52,634 nucleotides of DNA. Origin: Myxococcus llanfairpwllgwyngyllgogerychwyrndrobwllllantysiliogogogochensis. GTDB taxonomy: Bacteria; Myxococcota; Myxococcia; Myxococcales; Myxococcaceae. Both the position numbers and the translations under genes were made by a program. Below are positions 8,947 through 17,034 of this stretch, in pieces (the stretch's first letter is position 1; the number at the start of each line of letters is the position of its first letter). The DNA is taken from the NCBI RefSeq assembly GCF_006636215.1, contig NZ_VIFM01000053.1, positions 1 to 52,634 of the forward strand. Reading direction: 5' to 3'. The notes beneath the pieces were generated by a model. The model saw only the letters and a program-made list of their open reading frames with translations. It had not been told where the DNA came from and did not search any database.

Positions 8947-10445
8947 GCCTCGCCCTCCTCCACGCTCACGGGCGCGCCCGGTGCCACGCCCACCTCCACG
9001 CTCGCGTTCCGGCGAGCATCCCGCTCCAGCCAGGACGCCACCCGCGCGGAGAGATAACGCTCCAGCTCCGCCAGCGACGCGGTGCCCTCCGCGAAGCGCG
9101 CGAAGCCCAGCACCGTGGGCACGTCCTCCGCGTCTCGCACGCCCACCGTGGCGACGGCGCCTCCGAACGAGCGCGGCGAATACTCCTCCGCGTCGAAGAC
9201 GGGATTGACGTGGACGAGGGCCGTGCGACGCCCCGGGTCCAGCCGCTCCCGGAACACCCGCGTCAGCTCGGCCACGGCCTTGGGCGGGTCATTGTCGTAG
9301 CCGTCGGAGACGATGACCACCAGCTCCGCGCCCCAGGCCAGCGCATCCAACAGCGGCGTGGCGAGGTCCGTCTGCCCGCGCGCGGTGACGCGCAACGGCT
9401 CCTCCACGGGACAGGTCCAGAAGGCCCGGTACTCGCGTGCGGAGGCGGACAGCAGGTAGTGCGCCGCCAGGGCCACCCCCAGCGGACGCCGGCGCTTCTG
9501 CAAGGAACCCGATGAGGAGTAGCTGTTGTCCAGCACCGCCGCCACCCGGCCCAGGGAGGCCGGTGCCCGCGCCAGCACCCGCGCCGAGGCGCGCTCCAGC
9601 GCCGTGTGCAGCTCGTCCCGGCGCGCCTCACGGACCTCGTCCGTCATCGACAGGGCGTAGAGCGCAAGCTTCGTCAGCGGCGCGCGAGACAGGTCCACCG
9701 GCGGCTCCACGCCCCCCTCGCGCGCGGCGGACTCCTGAAGGCGCAGCCGCTCCGCCTGGGTGAGCCGGGGCTCGATTCGCTGGAGGAACACGTCGCGGGG
9801 GACGCCGTGCTTCTGGGCCAGCCCCTCCGCCACCGTGTAGGGCAGCTCGTAGAGCGCCTCCTGGGCGAAGTGGGCCTTGCGGAAGGTCTCCAGCAACGGC
9901 TGGGTGTAGACGCGCTTCTTCCAACCGTGGAAGAGGAACGGCCCCAGCTCGCCGTCCAGCTTCAGGTGGCCATGCACCACCGCCGCGCGCAGCTTGGCGC
10001 GGTACTTCACCGCGTCGAACGGCAGGCTGGAGCGCCCCGACAGGTACTCACGGACGATGGCGCGAGTCCTGCGGTTGTTGATGTGCCGCGAGCGCAGGGA
10101 CTCCAGCACCCGGTAGGCCCGCTGCGACGGCAGGCCCCGCAGGGCGGCGGCGATGAGCGCACCCTCCTCCCGCCGCTCCGCCGCGTCCGCCGGACTGCCG
10201 ACGGCGAGCAGGTTGAGGATGATCTGCGCCTGATTGAAGTGGTTGATGCCCGCGGCGAGCGTGCGCCGGTAGAGGCGCCGGTAATTGCCGAGGATGTACT
10301 GGTGCAGGAACTCGATGGAGACCGACTGCCCGCGCGCGTCACCGTAGAACTCCCGCTGGCCCGTGCAGGAGAAACACGCGTTGACGAACATCACCAGGTC
10401 CTCGCGAGCGACCTGTTCGATGCGGACTTCGGCGGCCAGGGCCAT
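8943..10445 (-). CDS. TROVE-like / von Willebrand factor A protein
   Basis: The product is 500 aa. The N-terminal 280 residues are helical and Arg-rich (RSRHINNRRTRAIVREYL), resembling the HEAT-like ring of Ro60/TROVE proteins. The C-terminal part is a vWA domain with a complete MIDAS: DNSYS (Asp306, Ser308, Ser310), Thr359 and Asp381 in VSDGYD. Ro60-type proteins bind misfolded RNA and Y RNA. The partner at 7771 overlaps by four bases. The start at 10445 has GGAGG 11 bases upstream; the longer reading frame to 10577 begins with low-quality sequence. TROVE membership is inferred from layout; the vWA call is firm. Confidence 0.7.
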   Translation of the reverse strand: MALAAEVRIEQVAREDLVMFVNACFSCTGQREFYGDARGQSVSIEFLHQYILGNYRRLYRRTLAAGINHFNQAQIILNLLAVGSPADAAERREEGALIAAALRGLPSQRAYRVLESLRSRHINNRRTRAIVREYLSGRSSLPFDAVKYRAKLRAAVVHGHLKLDGELGPFLFHGWKKRVYTQPLLETFRKAHFAQEALYELPYTVAEGLAQKHGVPRDVFLQRIEPRLTQAERLRLQESAAREGGVEPPVDLSRAPLTKLALYALSMTDEVREARRDELHTALERASARVLARAPASLGRVAAVLDNSYSSSGSLQKRRRPLGVALAAHYLLSASAREYRAFWTCPVEEPLRVTARGQTDLATPLLDALAWGAELVVIVSDGYDNDPPKAVAELTRVFRERLDPGRRTALVHVNPVFDAEEYSPRSFGGAVATVGVRDAEDVPTVLGFARFAEGTASLAELERYLSARVASWLERDARRNASVEVGVAPGAPVSVEEGEA

Positions 10446-10618
10446 CGCGCGCACTTCCTCCAGATGGGAGAGAGGAGCGCCGCTCGGGGAAAAGTGAAAC
10501 GACCAGCGTGTCAGGCTCCAAAGGCTTGAATCGGAAGTCGCATCGGAGTCCCGCGAGCGGCGCTCCGAAGCTACCACACGTCCCCCAGTGAAGACTCCTG
10601 ACGCTCGCCTTCAACGGC

Positions 10619-11002
10619 TCACGGCTGGCAAGTCACCTCGGAGTTGTCCACCTCACAGGTGGCGCACGTCGCCGTCTCCACCAGCACTCCCTGGCGGCAC
10701 TCCAGCACGGCCTTGCCATCCTGTCGGCACAGCCCCCGGCCCTCGGAGCTGGAGGAGCACGCGTCCCCCGCGACGTTGCCAGAGGTGTCGCACCGCACGG
10801 CCTCGTCGGACTCGCGGCAGCCGAGCGGACCCCGGCAGGGAACTTCCCGCCACGTCCCGGTGCGGCATTCCAGCGCCAGGACGTTCTCCTGACAGACGAA
10901 GCTGCCCGCCTCGTCACAATCATCTCCCGCGCTGGCGCCACCGCAGCCGGCAAGGAGGAGGGAACCAACGACGGACACTAGGACGAAGAGAGAGCGGTTC
11001 AT
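10619..11002 (-). CDS. Cys-rich lipoprotein
   Basis: The product is 127 aa. The signal peptide (MNRSLFVLVSVVGSLLLAGC) has a good lipobox, LAGC. The mature part consists of two related halves of about 48 residues, each with the order GDxC, C, LECR, C, C and V-C, so it looks like a duplicated small disulfide domain. A longer frame upstream was rejected because the signal peptide begins at this ATG. The gene is flanked by about 170 bases without a gene on the vWA side. Function unknown. Confidence 0.75.
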   Translation of the reverse strand: MNRSLFVLVSVVGSLLLAGCGGASAGDDCDEAGSFVCQENVLALECRTGTWREVPCRGPLGCRESDEAVRCDTSGNVAGDACSSSSEGRGLCRQDGKAVLECRQGVLVETATCATCEVDNSEVTCQP

Positions 11003-11039
11003 GAGCTTGCGACCAATATTTCGAGCGTACCGCCGCCGG

Positions 11040-12044
11040 TCAACCACCCAGTGTCGTCTGGAAGAAACGCCGGAAATTTCCTCCCATCACTCGTTCCACC
11101 CAGGACTCCGGATGTCGGCGCAGCAGTGCCGTGGTGAGCAGGTGCAAGTCGGTGACGTCCTTCATCCCCCGTGGCAGCGGCACCATTCCGTCGTAATCCG
11201 AACCCAGACCCACGCCTTCCTCGCCCATGACGTCCACCGCGTGTTCGATATGGCGGACCACGTCATCCACCGCGTCGCCTCCCAGATAGACGGGGGCGAA
11301 GATGATTCCCACCACGCCCCCCCGGTCCGCGATGAAGCGCAAGGAGGCGTCACTCAGGTTGCGCCACCCTCCCCCCGCCGCCCGCACGCCCGTGTGTGAG
11401 CAGAAGAACCGGACCGAAGGGTGGGTGAAGAGGTTCTCCAGCGTGCGCTCCGAGGCGTGAGCCACGTCCACGCTCAACCCCAGCCGCGCCATCTCCTCCA
11501 TCACTTCCTGCCCCAGGGAGGTGAGCCCCCGGTTGCCCATCATCGGGAAGGAAGAGCCCCCCAGGTCATTGTTGGACAGGTGGGTGAGCCCCATGAAGCG
11601 CACGCCCCGGCGGTGCAGCTCCGCCAGTCGCTCCACCTTGCCTTCAATCGCATGTCCCCCCTCCACCCCCAGCACCGCGGACAGCCGCCCCCGGGCGAGG
11701 TTGTCCTCCAGAATCGCGGGCGTGGTGGTGATTCGCGCCGCGTCCTCGGAGCGACGGCAGAACTCCTCCATGCGCTCTATCTGCCACAAGGCCCGCGTCC
11801 ACTCGCTCGCGCGTGCTTCCCGGGGCCAGCCGCGCCACGCGGCGAACACCGGGAAGCCACCGATGAAGGGAAAGCCCCGGGTGACGATGGTGAAGCACTG
11901 GAGCTTCACCCCCGCCTCCCGCAGCCGGGGAAAGTCCACGTGCCCCTCGTCCGAGCGCGTGCACAAGTCCCGGTTCCACATGAGGGAGTCCGCGTGTCCG
12001 TCCGCGATGCACCAGCGCTGGTGGAGTTCGTTCACGTCGCCCAT
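11040..12044 (-). CDS. membrane dipeptidase, peptidase family M19
   Basis: The product is 334 aa. Renal dipeptidase-type zinc ligands are visible: DGHAD (His17, Asp19), the bridging Glu in GVEGGHAI, DVAHAS and CSHTG, and the conserved GSDYDG near the C-terminus. The family hydrolyses dipeptides, including D-amino-acid and beta-lactam-like substrates, using a two-zinc centre. There is no signal peptide, so it is probably cytoplasmic. The start was placed at the ATG just before the first motif. A longer frame adds 15 residues without support. No clear Shine-Dalgarno site is present. Confidence 0.9.
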   Translation of the reverse strand: MGDVNELHQRWCIADGHADSLMWNRDLCTRSDEGHVDFPRLREAGVKLQCFTIVTRGFPFIGGFPVFAAWRGWPREARASEWTRALWQIERMEEFCRRSEDAARITTTPAILEDNLARGRLSAVLGVEGGHAIEGKVERLAELHRRGVRFMGLTHLSNNDLGGSSFPMMGNRGLTSLGQEVMEEMARLGLSVDVAHASERTLENLFTHPSVRFFCSHTGVRAAGGGWRNLSDASLRFIADRGGVVGIIFAPVYLGGDAVDDVVRHIEHAVDVMGEEGVGLGSDYDGMVPLPRGMKDVTDLHLLTTALLRRHPESWVERVMGGNFRRFFQTTLGG

Positions 12045-12128
12045 AGGCGCATCAGTCTGCCTGTCCGCGCGCGCCAGACAAGCACCCATCCCACCGCGTG
12101 CATCCCCTGAACACCGCGCCCGCCCCGC

Positions 12129-13262
12129 TCACGTCCCGGCCATGGAGGCGCCGCCGCGCCCCGACCCCGTGGGCAGCGCCTCATCCGAGGACAGCACATC
12201 CGCCGTGCGCCTCCGGGAACGGGCATCCTGACGGACCTGGGTCGCCTCGCGCGCGGCCTCCGAGGGCCCATACGCGTAGCCCCGTCCACCCAGCACCGCG
12301 CGCAGCGAGTCCCGCAGCTCCAATGCCGTCTGGAAGCGCTCCTCCGGCTCGCGGCGCAAGAGCCGCGCGAGGATGGCTCGCAGCGGTGAGGACAGGGTGC
12401 GCGTGGCGTGTTCGACGTGCTCCGGCGCGAAGCACGCCATGCGCGCCGCCATCATGGGCGCGGAAAGCCAGCTGGGGTTCTCCGCCTGGAGCAGCTCCGC
12501 GTCCGGAAGCGGGCCGGACGCAAGCGCCGCGCGCTCCACGGCTTCCAGGTCCAGCAGGTGCAACCCGGTGAGCAGCTCCAGCAGCACCACGCCCAGGGAG
12601 AACAGGTCGGAGCGCCCGTCCAGCGGCCGGCGCAGCAGGGCCTCCGGCGACGCATAGGCCAGGTCTCCCCGGACAAGGTGGGCCTCGGTGGCCACGCGCC
12701 CCGGCAGCCGGGCCCACGCCAGGGCGAAGTCCGCCAGCTTCACGTGGCCCCGCACGTCCAGGCGCAGCGTCCGGGGACTGACGTCGCGGTGGACGAGCCC
12801 CAGCGGCCGGCCGCGATCATCCTCCAGCGTGTGCGCGTGGTGGAGCGCGTCCGCGATCTCCGCGCCCACGTAGGCGGCGAAGGCTTCCGAGAGCGGCCGG
12901 CGCCGCAGCGCCGCGAAGCTGACCAGCGTCTCCAGGCTGTGCCCCTCCACGTACTCCATGACGAGGTGGGGCAGCCCGTCATGCACCCGCACCAGGAACA
13001 CCTGGGCGATGGCCGGATGGGACAAGCGCATCAGCAGTTTGACCTCCTCGCGAAGCCGCGCGCGCCCCAGCTCGTCTCCCGCGTCCTGCAAGCGTTTGAT
13101 GAGCACCAGGTCTCCCGGCGTGTCCAGGTAGTGCCTGCGCGCGATGAGCAGCTCTCCCGAGCCGCGCGCGCCCAGGTACCGGATGAGTTCGTAGGCCGTG
13201 GCCCCGGCGGTGAAGAGGATGAAGGGTCTGGCAGGGGGTTGTGCAGGGTGGTGGGTGCCCAT
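12129..13262 (-). CDS. Hanks-type Ser/Thr kinase with altered catalytic motifs
   Basis: The product is 377 aa, cytoplasmic, with no membrane helix. The kinase domain covers residues 25-330: a Gly-rich loop (LGARGSGEL), LVLIK (Lys56), the alphaC Glu in LREEV, HRDVSP (Asp160) and ASPEAL. Two key positions differ. The catalytic-loop Asn of HRDxxxxN is Thr165, and the Mg-binding DFG is DFA (Asp178-Ala180). It may be weakly active or a pseudokinase. The C-terminal 50 residues are Arg/Ser-rich. Myxobacteria carry large numbers of such kinases. The start has GGGAG 13 bases upstream. A longer frame extends 32 residues and was rejected. Confidence 0.85.
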   Translation of the reverse strand: MGTHHPAQPPARPFILFTAGATAYELIRYLGARGSGELLIARRHYLDTPGDLVLIKRLQDAGDELGRARLREEVKLLMRLSHPAIAQVFLVRVHDGLPHLVMEYVEGHSLETLVSFAALRRRPLSEAFAAYVGAEIADALHHAHTLEDDRGRPLGLVHRDVSPRTLRLDVRGHVKLADFALAWARLPGRVATEAHLVRGDLAYASPEALLRRPLDGRSDLFSLGVVLLELLTGLHLLDLEAVERAALASGPLPDAELLQAENPSWLSAPMMAARMACFAPEHVEHATRTLSSPLRAILARLLRREPEERFQTALELRDSLRAVLGGRGYAYGPSEAAREATQVRQDARSRRRTADVLSSDEALPTGSGRGGASMAGT

Positions 13263-13387
13263 TTCGAATGACTGCTCCCGGGTATGAAGGTCCTCCCCAG
13301 GGTTGGGAAGGCGTGAGGAAACCCCACGCGTCCCTCCTACCACCCAGGTCCGACACACCCTTCCAACCCCTCGGAATGGATTCAGGG

Positions 13388-13423
13388 AAAAAAGGGAACG
13401 GCCCCCACCGGAGTGGGAGCCGT
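13388..13423 (-). terminator. Rho-independent terminator
   Basis: On the minus strand an 11-bp stem (ACGGCTCCCAC paired with GTGGGGGCCGT, one G-T pair) with a 4-base loop is followed by TTCCCTTTTTT. It lies 45 bases beyond the stop of the lipoprotein gene at 13468 and before the kinase gene. It is the only classic intrinsic terminator with a T-run that I saw in the window. Confidence 0.9.
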
Positions 13424-13467
13424 CCCGGGGCCATCCGCGAGGAGGCGGACCGCCCGCTTGTGCTGCG

Positions 13468-14061
13468 TTACTGGTTCGTCGGCGTCACGGCCTGGGTGAC
13501 GCTCAGCTCGCGGACCACCATGTCCTTGCCGTCCAGCACGTACGAGGCGCGGACCTGGTCACCCTCCTTGATGTCCTTCACCTTCACGGCGCGGTTGTTC
13601 TGGAGGATGCGGCTCTGGTCGTTCGTCTTCAGCTTGAGCTGCCGGTTGTTGGTGGTGTCCACCACGGTGAGCGAGTCACCGCTCGTGGAGAGCACGCGGC
13701 CCTGGACGCTGGTCGCGGCCATGGTGGCCCCCGCGGCGCCGGAGCCGCCCGTGGCCACGTCCTCATTCAAGTCCCGCTGCGCCTCGGCCAGGTCCCCCTG
13801 CTCGTCGCGGACGTCGTTCTGCGCGCTGGCGATGTCCTGGTTCGCCTCGCGCTGCGTCTCCGCGATGTCTTCCTGTGCGTTGCGCTGCGTGTCCGCGATG
13901 TCCTTCTGTTCGTCCTGACGGATCTCCGCCGTCTCTTGGCGAGCCTCCGTCTGCGCCTCCGCGACGTCCTGGCGCTGTTCAGCGACGTTGTCCCGCTTGC
14001 TGCAACCGGAAACCATCGCCAGAGCCGCAATCGCACCGACCGCCATCATGAGCTTGCGCAT
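13468..14061 (-). CDS. coiled-coil lipoprotein with hendecad repeats
   Basis: The product is 197 aa. The signal peptide ends in the lipobox VSGC. Residues 25-95 form an uninterrupted polar coiled coil of 11-residue repeats such as DIADTQRNAQE and DIAETQREANQ, a hendecad period that would pack as a right-handed coil. A Gly/Ala linker follows, then an 80-residue beta-rich domain (GRVLSTSGDSLTVVD) resembling small OB-like domains. AGGGG lies 10 bases upstream of the ATG. A strong terminator follows, so the gene is probably monocistronic. The architecture suggests an outer-membrane-anchored spacer; the function is unknown. Confidence 0.8.
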   Translation of the reverse strand: MRKLMMAVGAIAALAMVSGCSKRDNVAEQRQDVAEAQTEARQETAEIRQDEQKDIADTQRNAQEDIAETQREANQDIASAQNDVRDEQGDLAEAQRDLNEDVATGGSGAAGATMAATSVQGRVLSTSGDSLTVVDTTNNRQLKLKTNDQSRILQNNRAVKVKDIKEGDQVRASYVLDGKDMVVRELSVTQAVTPTNQ

Positions 14062-14255
14062 ATCGTCCTGCCCCTTTCGGTAGGCTGTCGGGAGAGCATG
14101 TCTCCCGGTGTTGGGCAGAAAGTGAGCGCTCCTCTCGCACTTGCACAGGGGTTGCGCGGCGCGTTTGGAAGACACAGGGGCGTCGATCCGCGCACGGAGG
14201 CCCCGGTCGCCCGGCCGCTCTCCATGGGAACAATCCCCGTCACGACCGCGTGCGA

Positions 14256-14290
14256 GGAACGAAGGTGCCCAGGCAGGCACCCTTCATTCC
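14256..14290 (-). terminator. imperfect terminator-like hairpin
   Basis: On the minus strand GGAA-GAAGG-TGCC pairs with GGCA-CCTTC-TTCC around a 6-base loop, with one bulge and one mismatch. It sits 20 bases beyond the stop of the haem-motif gene at 14311 and probably marks the end of the three-gene unit from 15911. No T-run follows. Confidence 0.45.
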
Positions 14291-14310
14291 CTCACGCGCA
14301 ATCACACCGC

Positions 14311-14901
14311 TCACGGCCCCGCGTCGACTCCGCCATCCGCGCGGCCACCGTCGGCGGCTCCGCCATCCGGCTCACCCGTGCCCGCGTCGCAGAAGGGCGC
14401 TCCACCCTCCACCCACCGGGCGACGATGGCCCGCTGCTCGGCGGTGGGCAGCGTGACGGTGGTGGGCGAAGGCGGCATGTCCTGGAACACGGACGTGCGG
14501 GCGCGAATTCGCGCGGCCTTCGCGAAAGCCCCCGGAAGTCCTCCGCCGTCCGCGCCACCGCCATCCGGAGGCGCGTAGTAGTCCAGCCGGAACGAGGTCT
14601 GGTTGCTTCCGCTGGTGTCCGCGCCGTGGCACGTGCTCACGCAGCTGGCGGCGAGGATGGGCTGCACGTCGTCGCAGTACGTGGGCACCGGCCCCGCGTC
14701 GACCTCCCCCGCGTCGGGAATACCAGGCAGGCCGAGCACTTCACACGTGCGGCCCTGTCCCTGTCGCACCGCGACGCAGACGTGCGTGTCGGGACAGTCG
14801 CTGGCCGTCTCGCACGTCTTGCCGGTGAAGTCCGCCACGTCGATGGTGCAGGCCACGGTGAACGCGACCACGCCGGCCGCGCTCGCGAGGAGTTTCTTCA
14901 T
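14311..14901 (-). CDS. lipoprotein-like c-type haem-motif protein, copy A
   Basis: The product is 196 aa. An N-terminal hydrophobic signal ends near TVAC, a weak lipobox. A short Cys-containing segment follows (CETASDCPDTHVC), then a domain like the planctomycete-type cytochrome c: YCDDVQPILAASC, STCHGADTSG, FRLDYY, DMPPS and a C-terminal AEQRAIVARWVEGGAP. The putative haem site reads CVSTCH, that is CX3CH rather than CX2CH. The Met of DMPP would be the distal ligand. The tail is Gly/Asp/Ala-rich. The start could also be the ATG at 14916, which directly abuts a 4x7-bp tandem repeat. It is a close paralogue of the gene at 14971. Confidence 0.75.
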   Translation of the reverse strand: MKKLLASAAGVVAFTVACTIDVADFTGKTCETASDCPDTHVCVAVRQGQGRTCEVLGLPGIPDAGEVDAGPVPTYCDDVQPILAASCVSTCHGADTSGSNQTSFRLDYYAPPDGGGADGGGLPGAFAKAARIRARTSVFQDMPPSPTTVTLPTAEQRAIVARWVEGGAPFCDAGTGEPDGGAADGGRADGGVDAGP

Positions 14902-14917
14902 GATGGGGCTCGTCATG

Positions 14918-14945
14918 GAACCTGAAACCTGGAACCTGGAACCTG
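14918..14945 (-). repeat. 4x7-bp tandem repeat at a gene start
   Basis: On the minus strand four copies of CAGGTTC (the third copy ends in T) stand head to tail and end one base before the ATG at 14916. This is where a ribosome binding site would sit. The repeat falls in the 69 bases between the two duplicated haem-motif genes. Confidence 0.85.
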
Positions 14946-14970
14946 AAAGCGAGGAGGTACGGCGGGGACT

Positions 14971-15504
14971 TCAGGGCCCGGCGTCGTTGGTGCCCGTGCT
15001 GTCGCAGAGAGGCGCGCCCCCCGCGACCCAGCGCGCAATCAACGCGCGCTCTTCCGTGGTGGGTTGAGGGCTGCCCGTGGGAGGCATGTCCTTCAGGTCC
15101 GACGCGCGCACGCGGATGCGCAGCGCCTTGGCCCTCGCGCCGGGCACGCCGTTGCCGGTCGGCTCGTAGTAGTCCAGCCGGAACGACGTCTGACTGCTTC
15201 CGCTGGTGTCCGCGCCATGGCAGGTGCTGACGCAGGTGGCGGCGAGGATGGGCTCGACGTCCTTGCAGTACGTGGGCACCGGCCCCGCGTCCGCGCCACC
15301 GTCGGCCTCCGTGTAGTGCGGCGGGTAGATGACCTCGCACGTGCGCTGGCCGTCGGCGCCCAGGGCCGTACAGGCATAGGCCGTGGGGCACTCGGAGTTG
15401 TCCGTGCAGGCCTTGCCGGCGAGGTCGTCGACGTTGAGGGAGCAGGCCACGACGGCGAGCACGGCGCCGCAGGCCAGGAGGGGGACAGGAGAGCGGAGGG
15501 CCAC
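14971..15504 (-). CDS. lipoprotein-like c-type haem-motif protein, copy B
   Basis: The product is 177 aa from a GTG 11 bases after the upstream gene's stop. The signal peptide ends at AVVAC. The rest follows copy A motif by motif: CTDNSECPTAYAC, YCKDVEPILAATC, STCHGADTSG, FRLDYY, DMPPT and EERALIARWVAGGAP. The same CX3CH spacing is kept. A 120-base core is 91 percent identical to copy A with no gaps, so the duplication is recent or maintained by conversion. It belongs to the minus-strand unit that starts at 15911. Confidence 0.75.
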   Translation of the reverse strand: MALRSPVPLLACGAVLAVVACSLNVDDLAGKACTDNSECPTAYACTALGADGQRTCEVIYPPHYTEADGGADAGPVPTYCKDVEPILAATCVSTCHGADTSGSSQTSFRLDYYEPTGNGVPGARAKALRIRVRASDLKDMPPTGSPQPTTEERALIARWVAGGAPLCDSTGTNDAGP

Positions 15505-15515
15505 GGGGGGCTCGT

Positions 15516-15911
15516 TCAGAAGTGGTAGGTGAGGCTCGCCGTGTCGGCGGCCTCGTCGGGCAGCAGCTCCAGCACCAGACCGTACAGCACCGCGGCGCCC
15601 GCGGCGGCGTACATCACGTTCGCCGCGGTGGAGGCCGAGCGGGCCCGGTCCATCGTCTCCCGTGCATCCCGGGCCGACGAGAGGCCCTGCGCGCGCTTCG
15701 CCTCGCCCTGCGCGAAGAAGCCCAGCCCCAATCCTCCCAGCGCGAGCACGCCTCCGGCGACGAAGGCATACCGGTGGCCGTGGAGCACCGGCGTGGGCGC
15801 GCGGACCGGGGCGTCCAGCGTGGCAACGGGCTCGTCCGCGAGCGCGGTGAGGGGCAGCCCGAGCGCGACGACGAGCGCGATGGAGAGAAGCCTGCTGGGA
15901 GCCATGAGCAT
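15516..15911 (-). CDS. small secreted or membrane hypothetical protein
   Basis: The product is 131 aa. It has a signal peptide (LLSIALVVALGLPLTALADE, probable cleavage after ALA) and two further hydrophobic segments (YAFVAGGVLALGGLGLGFFA and VMYAAAGAAVLYGLVLELL) around a charged helix. It ends in TYHF. It is first in a three-gene unit with the two haem-motif proteins, 11 bases apart, so it may form a membrane partner for them. The start could be either of two ATGs six bases apart. No family recognised. It is divergent from thiS. Confidence 0.7.
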   Translation of the reverse strand: MLMAPSRLLSIALVVALGLPLTALADEPVATLDAPVRAPTPVLHGHRYAFVAGGVLALGGLGLGFFAQGEAKRAQGLSSARDARETMDRARSASTAANVMYAAAGAAVLYGLVLELLPDEAADTASLTYHF

Positions 15912-15960
15912 GACGTCGAGTATACCGGTGACGGTGGCGAACGTACTGCCGGAGTGTGCG

Positions 15961-15988
15961 TTGACAGCACGGTATGCCCCCCTGTAGT
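15961..15988 (+). promoter_or_regulatory. candidate sigma70-type promoter for thiS
   Basis: TTGACA is followed after 16 bases by TGTAGT, about 37 bases before the thiS start codon. The -35 is perfect and the -10 matches four of six. No TPP riboswitch core was seen in the 114 bases between the divergent starts. Confidence 0.4.
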
Positions 15989-16025
15989 GCGTCCCCGGGT
16001 CCCCATCGCAAGGAGCCGTGACGCC

Positions 16026-16226
16026 GTGCAGGTCTGGGTCAACGGAGAAACACGCGAGGTGCCGGAGGCCACCACCCTCTCGGCGCTGCTGGAATCGCTG
16101 CGAGTCGGCGGTCCGGGCGTGGCCGTGGAGGTGAACGCCGAGGTGGTGCGCCGCGCCCGCCACCCCGAGCACCACCTCCAGCCCGGGGACCGCGTGGAGA
16201 TCGTCACCTTTGTCGGCGGCGGGTAG
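16026..16226 (+). CDS. thiS: ThiS, sulfur carrier protein
   Basis: The product is 66 aa and ends in VGGG, giving the C-terminal Gly-Gly that is adenylated and thiocarboxylated. The beta-grasp pattern is intact ([34 protein letters not shown]). It donates sulfur for the thiazole ring of thiamine. The start is GTG with AAGGAG ten bases upstream. It lies 13 bases before thiG. This gene is too short for many gene callers. Confidence 0.9.
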   Translation: MQVWVNGETREVPEATTLSALLESLRVGGPGVAVEVNAEVVRRARHPEHHLQPGDRVEIVTFVGGG

Positions 16227-16239
16227 CGAGGAGATGGCC

Positions 16240-17022
16240 ATGAGCATCCAGGGTAAGCCCTTCACCATCGCGGGAGTGACGTTCGCCTCCCGCCTCATCC
16301 TCGGAACGGGGAAGTACCCCAGCCACGACGTGATGAAGCGTTGCCACGAGTCCTCCGGCACGGAGATGGTCACCGTCGCCGTGCGCCGGCTGGACCTGAA
16401 GGCCACGGGCGAGGCCTCGCTCATGCGGTGGATCGACCGCGAGCGGCTGCGCCTCCTGCCCAACACGGCCCTCTGCTACACGGCCGAGGACGCGGTGCGA
16501 ACCTGCCGGCTCGCCGAGGAGCTGGGCATGAGCAAGTGGGTCAAGCTGGAGGTCCTCGGCGACGAGAAGACGCTCTATCCGGACGTCGAGGAGACGGTGA
16601 AGGCGGCCCGCATCCTGGTGAAGGAGGGCTTCACCGTGCTGCCCTACACCAGTGACGACCCCATCACCGCGCGCAAGCTGGAGGACGCGGGCTGCGCGGC
16701 GGTGATGCCGCTGGGCGCCCCCATCGGCAGCGGCCTGGGCATCCGCAACCCGCACAACCTGCGCCTCATCCTGGAGACGGTGAAGGTGCCCGTCATCGTC
16801 GACGCTGGCGTCGGCACCGCGTCCGACGCGGCCATCGCCATGGAGCTGGGCGTGGACGCCGTGCTGATGAACACCGCCATCGCCGGCGCCCAGGACCCGG
16901 TGCGCATGGCCGTCGCCATGAAGAAGGCCGTGGAAGCGGGCCGGGACGCGTACCTCGCCGGCCGCATCCCCCGGAAGGCCTACGGCTCCGCGTCCAGCCC
17001 GCTCGACGGAATCGTCCAGTAG
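16240..17022 (+). CDS. thiG: ThiG, thiazole synthase
   Basis: The product is 260 aa, normal for ThiG. It is a TIM barrel that condenses 1-deoxy-D-xylulose 5-phosphate, dehydroglycine and ThiS thiocarboxylate. Lys102 in WVKLEVLGD is the Schiff-base lysine. [17 protein letters not shown] and [12 protein letters not shown] form the phosphate and substrate loops. The start is the second of two close ATGs because GAGGAG lies exactly six bases ahead of it. Confidence 0.95.
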   Translation: MSIQGKPFTIAGVTFASRLILGTGKYPSHDVMKRCHESSGTEMVTVAVRRLDLKATGEASLMRWIDRERLRLLPNTALCYTAEDAVRTCRLAEELGMSKWVKLEVLGDEKTLYPDVEETVKAARILVKEGFTVLPYTSDDPITARKLEDAGCAAVMPLGAPIGSGLGIRNPHNLRLILETVKVPVIVDAGVGTASDAAIAMELGVDAVLMNTAIAGAQDPVRMAVAMKKAVEAGRDAYLAGRIPRKAYGSASSPLDGIVQ

Positions 17023-17034
17023 GCGCGCCCACCC

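Noticed and set aside
13800-13940. CRISPR-like periodic sequence
   Set aside because: The roughly 33-bp periodicity reflects the hendecad coiled coil of a coding gene; there are no unique spacers.
15912-16025. TPP riboswitch upstream of thiS
   Set aside because: The conserved CTGAGA and the second core were looked for and not found in the 114-base leader.
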